Source of the DNA: an uncultured Caldilineales bacterium
Lineage (GTDB): Bacteria; Chloroflexota; Anaerolineae; JAAEKA01
Direction of reading: 5' to 3'
Assembly: GCA_937907455.1 (NCBI GenBank)
Contig: CALESQ010000013.1
Location: 62,001-126,000, forward strand
Length of the DNA stretch: 64,000 nucleotides
The translations under genes were made by a program, and so were the position numbers. This document shows, piece by piece, positions 25,995 to 34,264 of the stretch. Numbering within the stretch: the first letter of the stretch is position 1; every line of letters starts with the position of its first letter. The notes beneath the pieces are model-generated. The model worked only from the letters and a program-made list of their open reading frames with translations, was not told the origin of the DNA and searched no databases.

Positions 25995-27380
25995 TTGTAT
26001 CGTCGTGATTTTCTTAAACTTGCTGGGCTGGTGCTGTCAGGTGCTGCACTCAATGCGTGCGGAGTGCAGCCCGCCGCGCTGCCCATCACCCCCACAGCCG
26101 GCGCGGCGCAACGCCGCGTTCTGATAGTGGGTGCGGGCATCGCCGGTCTCGCCGCGGCACAAAGGTTACTGCAAGCGGGCGCGCAAGTCACCGTGCTTGA
26201 AGCGCGCGACCGCATTGGTGGCCGCATCTGGACCAGCCAACAATGGCCCGATGCGCCAATGGACCTGGGCGCATCGTGGATCCACGGCACAGAAGGCAAC
26301 CCACTCACTGATCTGGCCCGACAGGCTGGCGCCAAAACGGCATCTACCAACTACGACAGCACTCTGATGTTCAACACCGACGGCGCCCCGCTGAGCGAGG
26401 CCCAGGAACAGCGCCTGGACGATTGGCGCACACGCGTGGCGCGTGCCTTGCGCCGCGCTCAGGACCAAGACCCGGATCGCTCCATTCAGCAAGTTATCGA
26501 ACAGGCCCTGCAATGGTCAACCCTGCCCGCAGAAGACCAAAAAATGATCGGCTTTATACTCAACAGCACCATCGAGCAAGAGTATTCCGGCAGCATCGGC
26601 CAGACCTCGGTGCATTGGTACGACGCCGACGAGGGATTTGACGGCGAAGATGTGCTGTTCCCCAATGGTTATCAGGCTATCATCAATTGGCTGGCGCGCG
26701 GCGTGACGATAGAGCTACAGCAACCGGTACAGCGTATCGCATACAGCGGCGACCAGGTTACGGTAACCACTGCCAAAGCAACCTACAACGCCGATCAGGT
26801 GATTGTCACCCTGCCGCTGGGTGTGCTGAAAGCAAACTCCGTAGCTTTTGTGCCGCCCCTGCCGCGCGGGCATCAACAAGCCATTACTGCGCTGGACATG
26901 GGCCTGCTAAATAAATGCTTCCTGCGCTTCCCCGCCGTCTTCTGGCCGGAAGACTATGACTGGCTGGAATACCTGCCTGCCGTGCCAGGTCAATGGGTAG
27001 AGTGGGTCAGCTTTGCGCGGCCCACCGGCCTGCCTATTCTGCTCGGCTTCAATGCGGCTGACACAGGCCGCGCAGCCGAGACACTTGATGATGAAGCGCT
27101 GGTAGCCAGCGCCATGCAAACCCTGCGCACAATCTTCGGCGCGCAGATCCCTGACCCCGAAGCCTATCAGATCACCCGCTGGGCGTCTGATCCGTTCGCC
27201 TACGGCTCCTATTCGTTTAATGCCGTTGGCTCCACACCGGACATGCGCGCCGAGTTGGCGCAGAGCGTGCAAAATCGCCTGTTCTTCGCTGGCGAGGCCA
27301 CCGAACAGGGCTACTTTGGCACAGTGCATGGGGCGTATCTGTCCGGCGAACGTGCAGCACAAGCGTGCCTCGCCGGTTGA
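25995..27380 (+). CDS. Secreted flavin monoamine oxidase
   Basis: The 461-residue protein starts at TTG 25995, 8 bases after GGAGAG. The N-terminus has a Tat-like RRDFLKLAG and a lipobox-like LNAC, so it is probably an exported lipoprotein. FAD binding is shown by VLIVGAGIAGLAAAQRL (about 38-54) and EARDRIGGRIWT. The substrate side has LGASWIHG, and the C-terminal FFAGEATEQGYFGTVHGAYLSG closes the FAD site. Similarity is to polyamine/monoamine oxidases and histone-demethylase-like oxidases; the amine substrate is unknown. The last codons lie in a 40-bp sequence that is duplicated downstream. Confidence 0.9.
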   Translation: MYRRDFLKLAGLVLSGAALNACGVQPAALPITPTAGAAQRRVLIVGAGIAGLAAAQRLLQAGAQVTVLEARDRIGGRIWTSQQWPDAPMDLGASWIHGTEGNPLTDLARQAGAKTASTNYDSTLMFNTDGAPLSEAQEQRLDDWRTRVARALRRAQDQDPDRSIQQVIEQALQWSTLPAEDQKMIGFILNSTIEQEYSGSIGQTSVHWYDADEGFDGEDVLFPNGYQAIINWLARGVTIELQQPVQRIAYSGDQVTVTTAKATYNADQVIVTLPLGVLKANSVAFVPPLPRGHQQAITALDMGLLNKCFLRFPAVFWPEDYDWLEYLPAVPGQWVEWVSFARPTGLPILLGFNAADTGRAAETLDDEALVASAMQTLRTIFGAQIPDPEAYQITRWASDPFAYGSYSFNAVGSTPDMRAELAQSVQNRLFFAGEATEQGYFGTVHGAYLSGERAAQACLAG

Positions 27381-27460
27381 AACCGGTTTCTTTGTCGTCC
27401 AGCACGCGCACGCGCACGATGCGAACGTGCAGCACAAGCGTGCCTCGCCGGTTGAAACCG
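27346..27460 (+). repeat. 40-bp direct repeat, period 75, at the end of the amine oxidase gene
   Basis: Positions 27346-27385 and 27421-27460 are identical (start GCGAACGTGCAGCAC, end CCGGTTGAAACCG). The first copy encodes the conserved C-terminus and stop of the oxidase; the second lies in non-coding sequence. A local duplication is the likely origin. Confidence 0.85.
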
Positions 27461-27631
27461 ACCAGTATCCCGTTATAAAACAACTGATGTTACGCGGTGG
27501 ACCGCTGGTCGGGTAGGTTGGCATGTTTCTTGGCTTTCACATGAGCTGATGGGGCGGAGATGTACCATTTATTTCAGAACTGATTATTTTAGAACCGATC
27601 TTAAGCACAGCATAAACAAAGTTATCGCATA

Positions 27632-27745
27632 AAGTTCAGCAAGCTAAAGGCTCTCACCGCTGTTACTCCGAACGCAGTGAGAAGTCCCCCGTGCGTTGGT
27701 GAGGGGGATTTTTCGGCCAGGCCAGGCCTCGGAATGACAGGCTAT
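27632..27745 (-). repeat. Dispersed repeat family B, copy 2
   Basis: Read on the minus strand this gives TGTCATTCCGAGGCCTGGCC, then CTTCTCACTGCGTTCGG and GAGAGCCTTTAGCTTGCTG. This is the same word order as 15537-15640. Confidence 0.7.
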
Positions 27746-27816
27746 CAGCAACTGCCGTAAGCAAAAACTTGATTTATAAAGCACTTATTGCCTGCGGTTC
27801 TTTTGTCTTTAGCTTG

Positions 27817-27903
27817 CCCTCACCCCCGGCCCCTCTCCCAGGGGGAGAGGCGAGTGTCTCTTTTCCGGTTCCCTCTCCCTCTGGGAGAGGGTCAGGGTGA
27901 GGG
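27817..27903. repeat. Palindromic CCCTCACCC...GGGTGAGGG repeat
   Basis: CCCTCACCC at 27817-27825 faces GGGTGAGGG at 27895-27903. Inside is a perfect hairpin CCCTCTCCC-TCT-GGGAGAGGG (27871-27891). This resembles GC-rich palindromic intergenic repeats found in many bacteria. It could act as a transcriptional barrier ahead of the orfA gene. Confidence 0.75.
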
Positions 27904-27978
27904 TTAGGGTCAGGGCATCCCTTCCGACTCATCCTGAACAGAGTTTACAGTATAATGCTCAATCAGGATGGTGAAAAC

Positions 27979-28377
27979 ATGACAAAAGAACAGATCAAAC
28001 GGTACAGTCAAGCCTTGAAGCAACAGGTCGTACGCGAGCACGAAGAAGGCGCAAGCATCTATGCGTTGAAGCAGAAATACGGCATCGGTGGTCACAACAC
28101 GATCAAACGCTGGGTGCAGCAATACGGCCGAGCTGGGTATCGCAGCGAAGTTGTAATGATCCAGACAGAAGCTGACCAGTTGGAAGTGAAGGCGATGAAG
28201 CAGCGGATCGTGGAGTTGGAGCAGGCGCTGGCCAGCAGTACGCTGGAAGTGCGGATGCTGCGCTCCGTGGTGGAGGTAGCTGAGAAGTCGCTGGGCATAG
28301 ACTTTAAAAAAACTTCGGCAGCAAGTGATCAGGCATACCGCAGCCAGCAGCGAAGTGAGCCGACAGGCTTCCAGTAA
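27979..28377 (+). CDS. IS3-family OrfA-like helix-turn-helix protein (no orfB)
   Basis: The 132-residue protein is read from ATG 27979 (MTKEQIKRYSQALKQQVV). A helix-turn-helix (about 5-55) with GHNTIKRWVQQYG binds DNA. A leucine-rich coiled coil follows (about 65-110: MKQRIVELEQALASSTLEVRM). IS3/IS911 OrfA proteins do both and are normally followed by OrfB with the DDE domain in the -1 frame. No OrfB is present, and the C-terminal 20 residues look unrelated, so the element is probably inactive or the protein is a leftover regulator. Confidence 0.75.
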   Translation: MTKEQIKRYSQALKQQVVREHEEGASIYALKQKYGIGGHNTIKRWVQQYGRAGYRSEVVMIQTEADQLEVKAMKQRIVELEQALASSTLEVRMLRSVVEVAEKSLGIDFKKTSAASDQAYRSQQRSEPTGFQ

Positions 28378-28474
28378 TTGCGATGTCACTCCGTGCTTTT
28401 AGCTTGCTGAACTTCGCGCAATGACTTTGTTTACAATCTCCTAAGCTCAAAACCTTAAATACAAAAACGCCCGC

Positions 28475-28503
28475 TTGACATTCTCCTCAAATCATGTTAT
28501 TAT
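28475..28503 (+). promoter_or_regulatory. Promoter of the FadR-type regulator
   Basis: A perfect TTGACA (28475-28480) and TATTAT (28498-28503) are 17 bases apart, and the -10 is extended by TGT. +1 is expected near 28510. Confidence 0.8.
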
Positions 28504-28509
28504 CTCCCT

Positions 28510-28526
28510 AACTGGTCAGACCACTT
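28510..28526 (+). promoter_or_regulatory. FadR-type operator over the transcription start
   Basis: AACTGGTCAGACCACTT differs by one base from the palindromic FadR consensus AACTGGTCNGACCAGTT. It lies where +1 should be. It is well placed for the product of the next gene to repress its own operon. Confidence 0.7.
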
Positions 28527-28550
28527 ACCACTTTGCAATCAAACACAACT

Positions 28551-29294
28551 ATGCACCCCCTGAGCGAACTCGAACGACCTGCCGCCCATGCTGAACATGC
28601 CCTGGTGAGCGCCATCCTCAACGGCGACTACCCCGCGGGCGCGGCCCTGCCCGCCGAGCGTGAGCTGGCTGGCCGCCTCGGCATCACCCGACCCACCCTG
28701 CGCGAAGCCCTGCAACGGCTGGCGCGCGACGGCTGGCTCACCATCCAGCACGGCAAAGCCACCGTGATCAACGACTTCTGGCGTGAAGGCGGGCTGGGTG
28801 TACTCAACGCGTTGGCGCATCCGCACAACAGCGCTAGCGTGCCCACCGATTTCATCCCCAACCTGCTGGAGGTGCGCAGCCACCTGGCTCCGGTCTACAC
28901 CGAAGCCGCAGTGCGTCATGCGCCGCAGCAGGCAGCCGCGTTGTTGCACGCCATGCCCGCGGCTGATGCCAGCGCAGCCGCCTTTGCCGATTTCGATTGG
29001 CACTTGCAGCACGGTCTCACCATAGCTTCCGGCAACCCCATCTATACCTTGATTCTTAACGGCTTTGCCGGCTTTTATCAGATCGCCGCGCAGAGTTATT
29101 TCAACAGCGCCGAGGCCCGAGCCATATCTGACCGCTTTTACCATGAGCTGCTGGCTGCGGCTGAACAACACAACCCCGCGGCCGCAGCAAACCTTACCCA
29201 CCGAGTGATGGAAACCAGCACAACCCTGTGGCTGCAACTGGCGGCGCAGGCAGCCACCGACACCCGCGGCAACGGCAAACCGCCCGCACCCTGA
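28551..29294 (+). CDS. GntR-family, FadR-subfamily transcriptional regulator
   Basis: The 247-residue protein is read from ATG 28551; an in-frame TTG at 28533 lies closer to the operator. The N-terminal winged helix has AGAALPAERELAGRLGITRPTLREALQRLARDGW (quoted in parts: AERELAGRLGITRP, LREALQRL). A C-terminal all-helical ligand domain spans about 85-240. FadR itself senses long-chain acyl-CoA; the ligand here is inferred only from the operator match and the lipid-type genes downstream. The next gene starts 14 bases after its stop, so the three or four genes form one operon. No ribosome site is evident. Confidence 0.88.
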   Translation: MHPLSELERPAAHAEHALVSAILNGDYPAGAALPAERELAGRLGITRPTLREALQRLARDGWLTIQHGKATVINDFWREGGLGVLNALAHPHNSASVPTDFIPNLLEVRSHLAPVYTEAAVRHAPQQAAALLHAMPAADASAAAFADFDWHLQHGLTIASGNPIYTLILNGFAGFYQIAAQSYFNSAEARAISDRFYHELLAAAEQHNPAAAANLTHRVMETSTTLWLQLAAQAATDTRGNGKPPAP

Positions 29295-29308
29295 TTTTGG
29301 AGGAACCC

Positions 29309-30907
29309 ATGCGACGATGGAACGGCTGGGGCGATGACACCATTCATAGCAACGTACCTGACAGCGCCGCCGTATTTCTGGCTGATTTAGTCGGCCCGGC
29401 CGCGCCCCCGCAGGATGCCACCGCGGCCGAGGTTCTGGCCCAGATGCCAGCCTCGCGTCTGCCCGCTCATCCGCTGATCAACACCGATCCGGCAGAGCGA
29501 TTACGCCATGCCCGCGGCCAAAGCTTTCCTGATTGGCTGGCGCTGCGCAGTGGGCGCATCGGCGCGTTCCCTGATGGCGTAGCTTATCCCGCCATCGAGC
29601 AGGACGTGGTTGAGCTGCTGCGCTGGGCCGCCAGCAAGGGCGTGCAGCTTGTGCCCTATGGCGGCGGCACCAGCGTGGCCGGGCACATCAACCCGCGCCC
29701 CGGCCCAGTCCCTGTACTCACCGTAGACATGAGTCGCATGAACCGCTTGCAACGGCTGGATGACACTGCCCAGCTTGCCACCTTTGGCGCAGGCGTGGCC
29801 GGCCCTGACCTGGAGGCACAACTGCGCGCCCGCGGCTACACACTGGGGCACTTCCCTCAGTCTTTTGAATACTCCACCCTGGGCGGCTGGGTTGCCACAC
29901 GCTCCAGCGGACAGGAATCCCTGGGCTATGGACGAATTGAACAGCTTTGGGCAGGCGGGCGGCTACTGGCTCCCGCGGGTACACTGGAGCTGTTGCCACA
30001 CCCCGCCTCAGCCGCGGGGCCTGATCTGCGCCACCTGGTACTTGGCTCCGAAGGGCGCATGGGCATCATCACCGAAGCCACAGTGCGCGTCACCCCGCTG
30101 GCAGACCGCGAAAAGCCCGTCGTGCAAGCACTCTTTTTGCCTGATTGGGCCAGCGCGCGGGCCGCAGCCCGTCAGATCGTACAAGCCGGGCTGCCACTCA
30201 CGATGATGCGCGTTAGCACACCTACTGAAACCGAAACCACCCTGACGCTGGCCGGCCACCAACGGCTGATCAGCGCGTTGGAGCGTGTAGTAGCGTTGCG
30301 CGGTGTGCACCAAGACAAATGTATGCTGCTGCTGGGCTTCAGCGGCAACCAAGCCGTGGTGAAAACTGCCCGCTCCCAGGCGCTGGAGATCGCCGCACAG
30401 CACGGTGCGGTGAACGTGGGCCGTGCCTTTGGCAATCAATGGTACAAAAACCGCTTCCACACGCCCTATTTGCGCAACACGTTGTGGGACGTGGGCTACG
30501 GTGTAGACACTTTGGAAACCGCCGCCACCTGGAGCACCATGCCTACACTGGTCGCTGCCCTGGAGCAAGCACTCCCTACCGCGCTGGAGCCGTTCGGCGA
30601 GCGCGTACATGTCTTCACCCACCTGTCGCACTTCTACCCCTCTGGTTGCAGCATCTACACCACCTATCTGTTCCGCCTGAGCCACGACCCCGCCGAGACG
30701 CTGGCGCGCTGGCAGGCGATGAAAGCCGCAGCCAGCGAAACCATCGTAGCCCTGCGCGCCACCATCAGCCATCAACACGGCGTAGGCGAAGATCATGCGC
30801 CCTACCTGCCAGCGGAAAAGGGCGAGCTGGGCATGACCCTGCTGAACGACGTACTGCACCGCTGCGATCCCGCCGGTATTATGAACCCCGGCAAGCTGGT
30901 TGGCTAG
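29309..30907 (+). CDS. Alkyl-dihydroxyacetonephosphate synthase-like FAD oxidase
   Basis: The 532-residue protein starts at ATG 29309 behind GGAGG. The vanillyl-alcohol-oxidase-type FAD domain shows PYGGGTSV (116-123), EYSTLGGWVATRSSGQ near 190-205 and VLGSEGRMGIITEATVR near 245. The C-terminus has SHQHGVGEDHAPYL from about 487, comparable to the active-site HHHGVG of ether-lipid AGPS. AGPS exchanges the acyl of acyl-DHAP for a fatty alcohol to make alkyl-DHAP. Glycolate/lactate oxidase-type activity is the alternative. The FadR-type regulator and glycerol-3-phosphate dehydrogenase beside it favour a glycerolipid role. Confidence 0.78.
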   Translation: MRRWNGWGDDTIHSNVPDSAAVFLADLVGPAAPPQDATAAEVLAQMPASRLPAHPLINTDPAERLRHARGQSFPDWLALRSGRIGAFPDGVAYPAIEQDVVELLRWAASKGVQLVPYGGGTSVAGHINPRPGPVPVLTVDMSRMNRLQRLDDTAQLATFGAGVAGPDLEAQLRARGYTLGHFPQSFEYSTLGGWVATRSSGQESLGYGRIEQLWAGGRLLAPAGTLELLPHPASAAGPDLRHLVLGSEGRMGIITEATVRVTPLADREKPVVQALFLPDWASARAAARQIVQAGLPLTMMRVSTPTETETTLTLAGHQRLISALERVVALRGVHQDKCMLLLGFSGNQAVVKTARSQALEIAAQHGAVNVGRAFGNQWYKNRFHTPYLRNTLWDVGYGVDTLETAATWSTMPTLVAALEQALPTALEPFGERVHVFTHLSHFYPSGCSIYTTYLFRLSHDPAETLARWQAMKAAASETIVALRATISHQHGVGEDHAPYLPAEKGELGMTLLNDVLHRCDPAGIMNPGKLVG

Positions 30908-30957
30908 CAGCGTTGTGATGACAGAGTGACAAGATGACAGCTTCTGGTTGCTGTTCG

Positions 30958-31050
30958 CTAACCTAAAAATCGCTTGGGCCGATCCCTCCAGCATGGTTGC
31001 CAGTCTCCGACCAAGGCCGTCTGTTTTCATCCATAGATGGCTGTTTACTA
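30958..31050 (-). repeat. Dispersed repeat family A, copy before glpD
   Basis: This ~90-bp spacer stretch matches 12963-13055 in the same orientation, from CTAACCTAAAAATCGCT to GGCTGTTTAC. Preceding GATGACAGAGTGACAAGATG (30918-30937) is of the GTGAC type. Following 31050-31097 has TTACT-rich words. Confidence 0.68.
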
Positions 31051-31107
31051 GTCACTGCTTACACCTTACTTTTTACTACTTACTGTTCGCTGTTCACAGG
31101 TGATTCT

Positions 31108-32901
31108 ATGCGTATCAAGCAAGCTGAGCTTTGGACTAATCTAGCCGGGGATTGGGACGTGATCGTGGTAGGTGGCGGCATCACCGGCGCGGGCATCCTG
31201 CGCGAGGCCACGCACCAGGGGCTGCGCGCCCTGCTGCTGGAACAGCGCGACTTCGCCTGGGGCACATCCAGCCGTTCTTCCAAACTGGTACACGGTGGCC
31301 TGCGCTACCTAAAAGAGGGCAAAATCGGCCTGACGCGTGCCTCGGTGCGCGAACGGCAACGCCTGCTGGCCGAAGGCCCGGGGCTGATTGATCCCCTGGG
31401 CTTTTTGCTCACCACCTACGAAGGCGACAATCCGGGCCGCTGGACTTTTCGCGCCGGGCTGACGCTGTACGATCTGCTGGCCCTGCAATGGAGCCATCGC
31501 CAGTACAGCCCGCAGGAATTGCGCCTGTTGGCGCCTCACATCAGCGAAAGCGGGCTGGAGGGCGGCCTGCAATACGGCGATGCGCAGACAGACGACGCCC
31601 GGCTAACACTGCGGGTGATTCAGGAAGCAGTCGCCGCGGGCGGCACTGCGCTGAATTACGCACAGGCCGAGGCACTGCTGCGCGACGACACCGGCGAGGT
31701 AATCGGTGTACGCGTCAGGCTGGTACGCGCGCCCAGCGACGAGGCTCACTCAACACCATTCCCCCCTGCACCCACGCGCGACCTACGCGCCCGCGTGGTA
31801 ATCAACGCCACCGGCGCGTGGGCCGACCGGCTGCGCGCTGACCTGGGCCAGCCCGCACGCATCCGCCCCTTGCGCGGCAGCCATCTCATCTTCCCGGCCT
31901 GGCGCTTGCCCGTAGCGCAGGCGGTCAGCTTTTTGCATCCCGTAGATCGCCGTCCGGTGTTCATCTTTCCCTGGGAAGGCGTAACCCTGATCGGCACCAC
32001 CGACGTGGATCATACCGCCGCACTTGACGCTGAACCGTGCATCAGCCCGCGTGAGGTGGCTTACCTAATGGCCGCAGTGCAGCACCAATTCCCCTCGTTG
32101 CGTATCACGCTGGCTGATGTGCTTAGCACCTTTGCCGGGGTACGTCCGGTTATCGGCAGCGGCCAGGAAGACCCCTCCAAAGAATCGCGCGACCATGTGG
32201 TGTGGCAAGAAGACGGCCTGCTCACCGTAACCGGCGGCAAGCTCACCACTTTCCGCCTGATCGCGCGCGATGCGCTGGCCGCGGCACGGCAGCGATTGCC
32301 GCAAACCGCTGTCACTGCCGACGATCAGCCAGTGCTGGATCCGGTGGACGAAAGCTTGCTGACCGGTCAGTTCGAGTTGGATCAAGCCAGCCAGCAGCGC
32401 TTGCTGGGGCGCTACGGCCCGGCTGCGCCCGCGGTGTTGGCCGCGGCTCAACCGGGCGAGCTGGCGCGCATCCCCGGCACCACGGCGCTGTGGGCCGAGC
32501 TACGCTGGGCCGCCCGCGCCGAAGCCGTGCAGCATCTGGATGATCTATTGCTGCGCCGTGTGCGTCTGGGCCTGTTGCTGCCCGCGGGCGGCCGCGCCCT
32601 GCTGCCGCAGATCAAAGCTATCTGCCAGCCAGAGCTGGGCTGGGATGACGCGCGCTGGCAGCAGGAAGAAGCAGCTTATCTGGCCTTATGGCAGCGCAGC
32701 TACAGCCTGCCCGCGGCCGCTGACATCCCCGACTGGCACAGCCTGTTGGCTGAAGCCACCAGACAACGAGCCGCTACGCGAGCTGCCCACCAGCAAAGTC
32801 AGCGCCAAATACAGCGCGGCACTCTGGCTACTATGATTGTAGCCGGCCTGGCAGCTCTGGCGCTGTGGCGTATTGTGCGTTGCCGGAGGCACCATGGATA
32901 G
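31108..32901 (+). CDS. glpD: Aerobic-type glycerol-3-phosphate dehydrogenase (FAD)
   Basis: The 597-residue enzyme oxidises sn-glycerol 3-phosphate to DHAP and passes electrons to quinone. ATG 31108 follows AGGTGA. FAD binding: VVGGGITGAG (20-29), and TSSRSSKLVHGGLRYL near 54-70. FPWEGVTLIGTTDVDH and VTGGKLTTFR are family marks. The C-terminal helical domain is followed by a predicted membrane helix near 573-592 (ATMIVAGLAALALW), which is unusual and may anchor it. Its stop overlaps the next gene by 8 bases. The 200-base spacer before it holds a family A repeat, so it may also have its own promoter. Confidence 0.9.
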   Translation: MRIKQAELWTNLAGDWDVIVVGGGITGAGILREATHQGLRALLLEQRDFAWGTSSRSSKLVHGGLRYLKEGKIGLTRASVRERQRLLAEGPGLIDPLGFLLTTYEGDNPGRWTFRAGLTLYDLLALQWSHRQYSPQELRLLAPHISESGLEGGLQYGDAQTDDARLTLRVIQEAVAAGGTALNYAQAEALLRDDTGEVIGVRVRLVRAPSDEAHSTPFPPAPTRDLRARVVINATGAWADRLRADLGQPARIRPLRGSHLIFPAWRLPVAQAVSFLHPVDRRPVFIFPWEGVTLIGTTDVDHTAALDAEPCISPREVAYLMAAVQHQFPSLRITLADVLSTFAGVRPVIGSGQEDPSKESRDHVVWQEDGLLTVTGGKLTTFRLIARDALAAARQRLPQTAVTADDQPVLDPVDESLLTGQFELDQASQQRLLGRYGPAAPAVLAAAQPGELARIPGTTALWAELRWAARAEAVQHLDDLLLRRVRLGLLLPAGGRALLPQIKAICQPELGWDDARWQQEEAAYLALWQRSYSLPAAADIPDWHSLLAEATRQRAATRAAHQQSQRQIQRGTLATMIVAGLAALALWRIVRCRRHHG

Positions 32902-33502
32902 CCGCTACCACATCGAAATCATCCGCGCTGCGCTGGGCGATCAGTTCAGCGAGACCGATTTGCAAGCCATCATCCGTGCCAACCTGGCGCAGGATCGGCT
33001 GAACAACCTCATCGGCCACCCGGAAATTCACTTCGACGACAACGAATTTGCCGCCAGCGAGCACTACCTGCGCGCCCAGCGGCAACAGGCCGTGGCTGCC
33101 GCGGGGCGCAGCGAGCATGAGGCCATGCTGGCCGCGCTGGGCCGGTTGTTGCATGGCCGTCAGGACTTCTACGCCCACTCTAACTGGATTCCGCTAGCCG
33201 TGGCTGAGCGAGGCGGCACGGCGCAGTGCAGTCCCGCCGATATGCCGCTGTGTCTGGACCCCACTGCGGATGCGCGCCTGCGCTCAGGTCGCGGGGTGGT
33301 GTGGCATTTCCTGGCTGTGCGTCTGCCCGTGGTGGGCGGCTGGATCGAGCGTCAACTGATCCCGGCGGACTCGCACGAGCGCATGAACCTGGACAACCCC
33401 GGTCGCGGACCGCTTTTTGCCTATGCCATGGCTGCGGCTATCCGCCATACGCGGTTAGAGTGGGACACGCTGGCCGCGGCGCTGACGCGTCCTGAGTGTT
33501 AA
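32894..33502 (+). CDS. Het-C / zinc-phospholipase-C-like protein
   Basis: The 202-residue protein starts at ATG 32894 inside the glpD stop region. LLHGRQDFYAHSNWIPL near 95-111 is the His/Asp-rich motif of Het-C and zinc-dependent phospholipase C-like helical proteins. HFDDNEF near 45 and PADSHERMNLD near 165 supply further possible metal ligands. No signal peptide is seen, so an extracellular phospholipase role is not supported. Coupling to glpD suggests it acts on a glycerophospho-compound or another lipid. The function is a guess. Confidence 0.5.
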   Translation: MDSRYHIEIIRAALGDQFSETDLQAIIRANLAQDRLNNLIGHPEIHFDDNEFAASEHYLRAQRQQAVAAAGRSEHEAMLAALGRLLHGRQDFYAHSNWIPLAVAERGGTAQCSPADMPLCLDPTADARLRSGRGVVWHFLAVRLPVVGGWIERQLIPADSHERMNLDNPGRGPLFAYAMAAAIRHTRLEWDTLAAALTRPEC

Positions 33503-33577
33503 GGACACGCCTGACAACAACGCCGGAATGTCTCGGTACAAGATTGCATCCCCCGCAAAGACCGACTAAAACAGAGA

Positions 33578-34252
33578 TCAGCTACCGTTTGCCGTTGCCC
33601 GCTGCCCCGTCACACGCGCCGGCACGCCATGAGCAATGGCGTTGGCGGGAATGCTGTGCGTCACCACTGCGCCTGCGCCGATCACTGCGCCTGCGCCGAT
33701 AGTCACCCCATCCAGCACCGTCACACCCACGCCCAGCCATGCGCCCTGCTCGATAATAATGCCGCCACGGCTGCGCAGGGGCTGACTGCTGATCTCTTCT
33801 CCCGCGGCAAAGCTGTGGTCATAGGAATAAAAAGCACAGTTGGGGGCAATCTGTACACGCGCGCCGATGTGGATCGGCCCGGCAAAGGCAGTAAACTGGC
33901 AACGCGGCTGGATATGTGTGTCCTCGCCGATGCTCAGGCTGCCGCCCGGGCCGGTCTCTACGATGCAGCCGCGATAGAGATGCGCCCGCGCGTGCAGGGT
34001 AATGGCTCCGCCACCCGAGTGCTGGTAGAGCACCACCTCATCATCCACAAAACAACCGGGGGCAAAGACAATGTCTGTGCCATAGACCGTGGCTCGCGGT
34101 GAGATATAGCCGCGGGGCCCCAGTCGCGCCAGCCCGCGCCGCGCTTTGTAGGGCGGCCAGCCCCAGGCGGCCAGGCGTGCAGCCAGCCGGCCCGCACGGC
34201 TCAAACCGGCGCGGCGCATCCAAAAAGCAGACCAATGGGTGGATGTTGGCAT
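33578..34252 (-). CDS. Left-handed beta-helix acyltransferase (hexapeptide repeat)
   Basis: The 224-residue protein has an N-terminal helical part (about 1-45) and then hexapeptide repeats (ISPRATVYGTDIVFAPGC, IGARVQIAPNCAFYS, IGAGAVIGAGAVV). It resembles maltose/NodL-type O-acetyltransferases with the YDHSF loop near 150. The GAGAVIGAGAVV stretch is encoded by an almost exact short DNA duplication at 33670-33702. It is the last gene after the HpnA-like epimerase (12-base gap), so it probably acylates a sugar made by that pathway. Confidence 0.85.
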   Translation of the reverse strand: MPTSTHWSAFWMRRAGLSRAGRLAARLAAWGWPPYKARRGLARLGPRGYISPRATVYGTDIVFAPGCFVDDEVVLYQHSGGGAITLHARAHLYRGCIVETGPGGSLSIGEDTHIQPRCQFTAFAGPIHIGARVQIAPNCAFYSYDHSFAAGEEISSQPLRSRGGIIIEQGAWLGVGVTVLDGVTIGAGAVIGAGAVVTHSIPANAIAHGVPARVTGQRATANGS

Positions 34253-34264
34253 GATGTTTACGAT

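Larger units (their letters stand above)
27613..28433. mobile_element. Orphan IS3 orfA region flanked by 36-bp inverted repeats
   Basis: Positions 27613-27648 and 28398-28433 are inverted copies, 31 of 36 bases matching. The inner 17 bases (TTTAGCTTGCTGAACTT on the right) are perfect. Between them lie a family B repeat, a palindromic GC block and an IS3-type orfA without orfB. It may be a decayed insertion sequence or two inverted copies of a dispersed repeat around an IS fragment. No target duplication was identified. Confidence 0.5.

Noticed and set aside
27346..27460. CRISPR-like pair of repeats ending GGTTGAAACC
   Set aside because: There are only two copies, the first is coding for a conserved oxidase C-terminus, and no cas1/cas2 genes are present.
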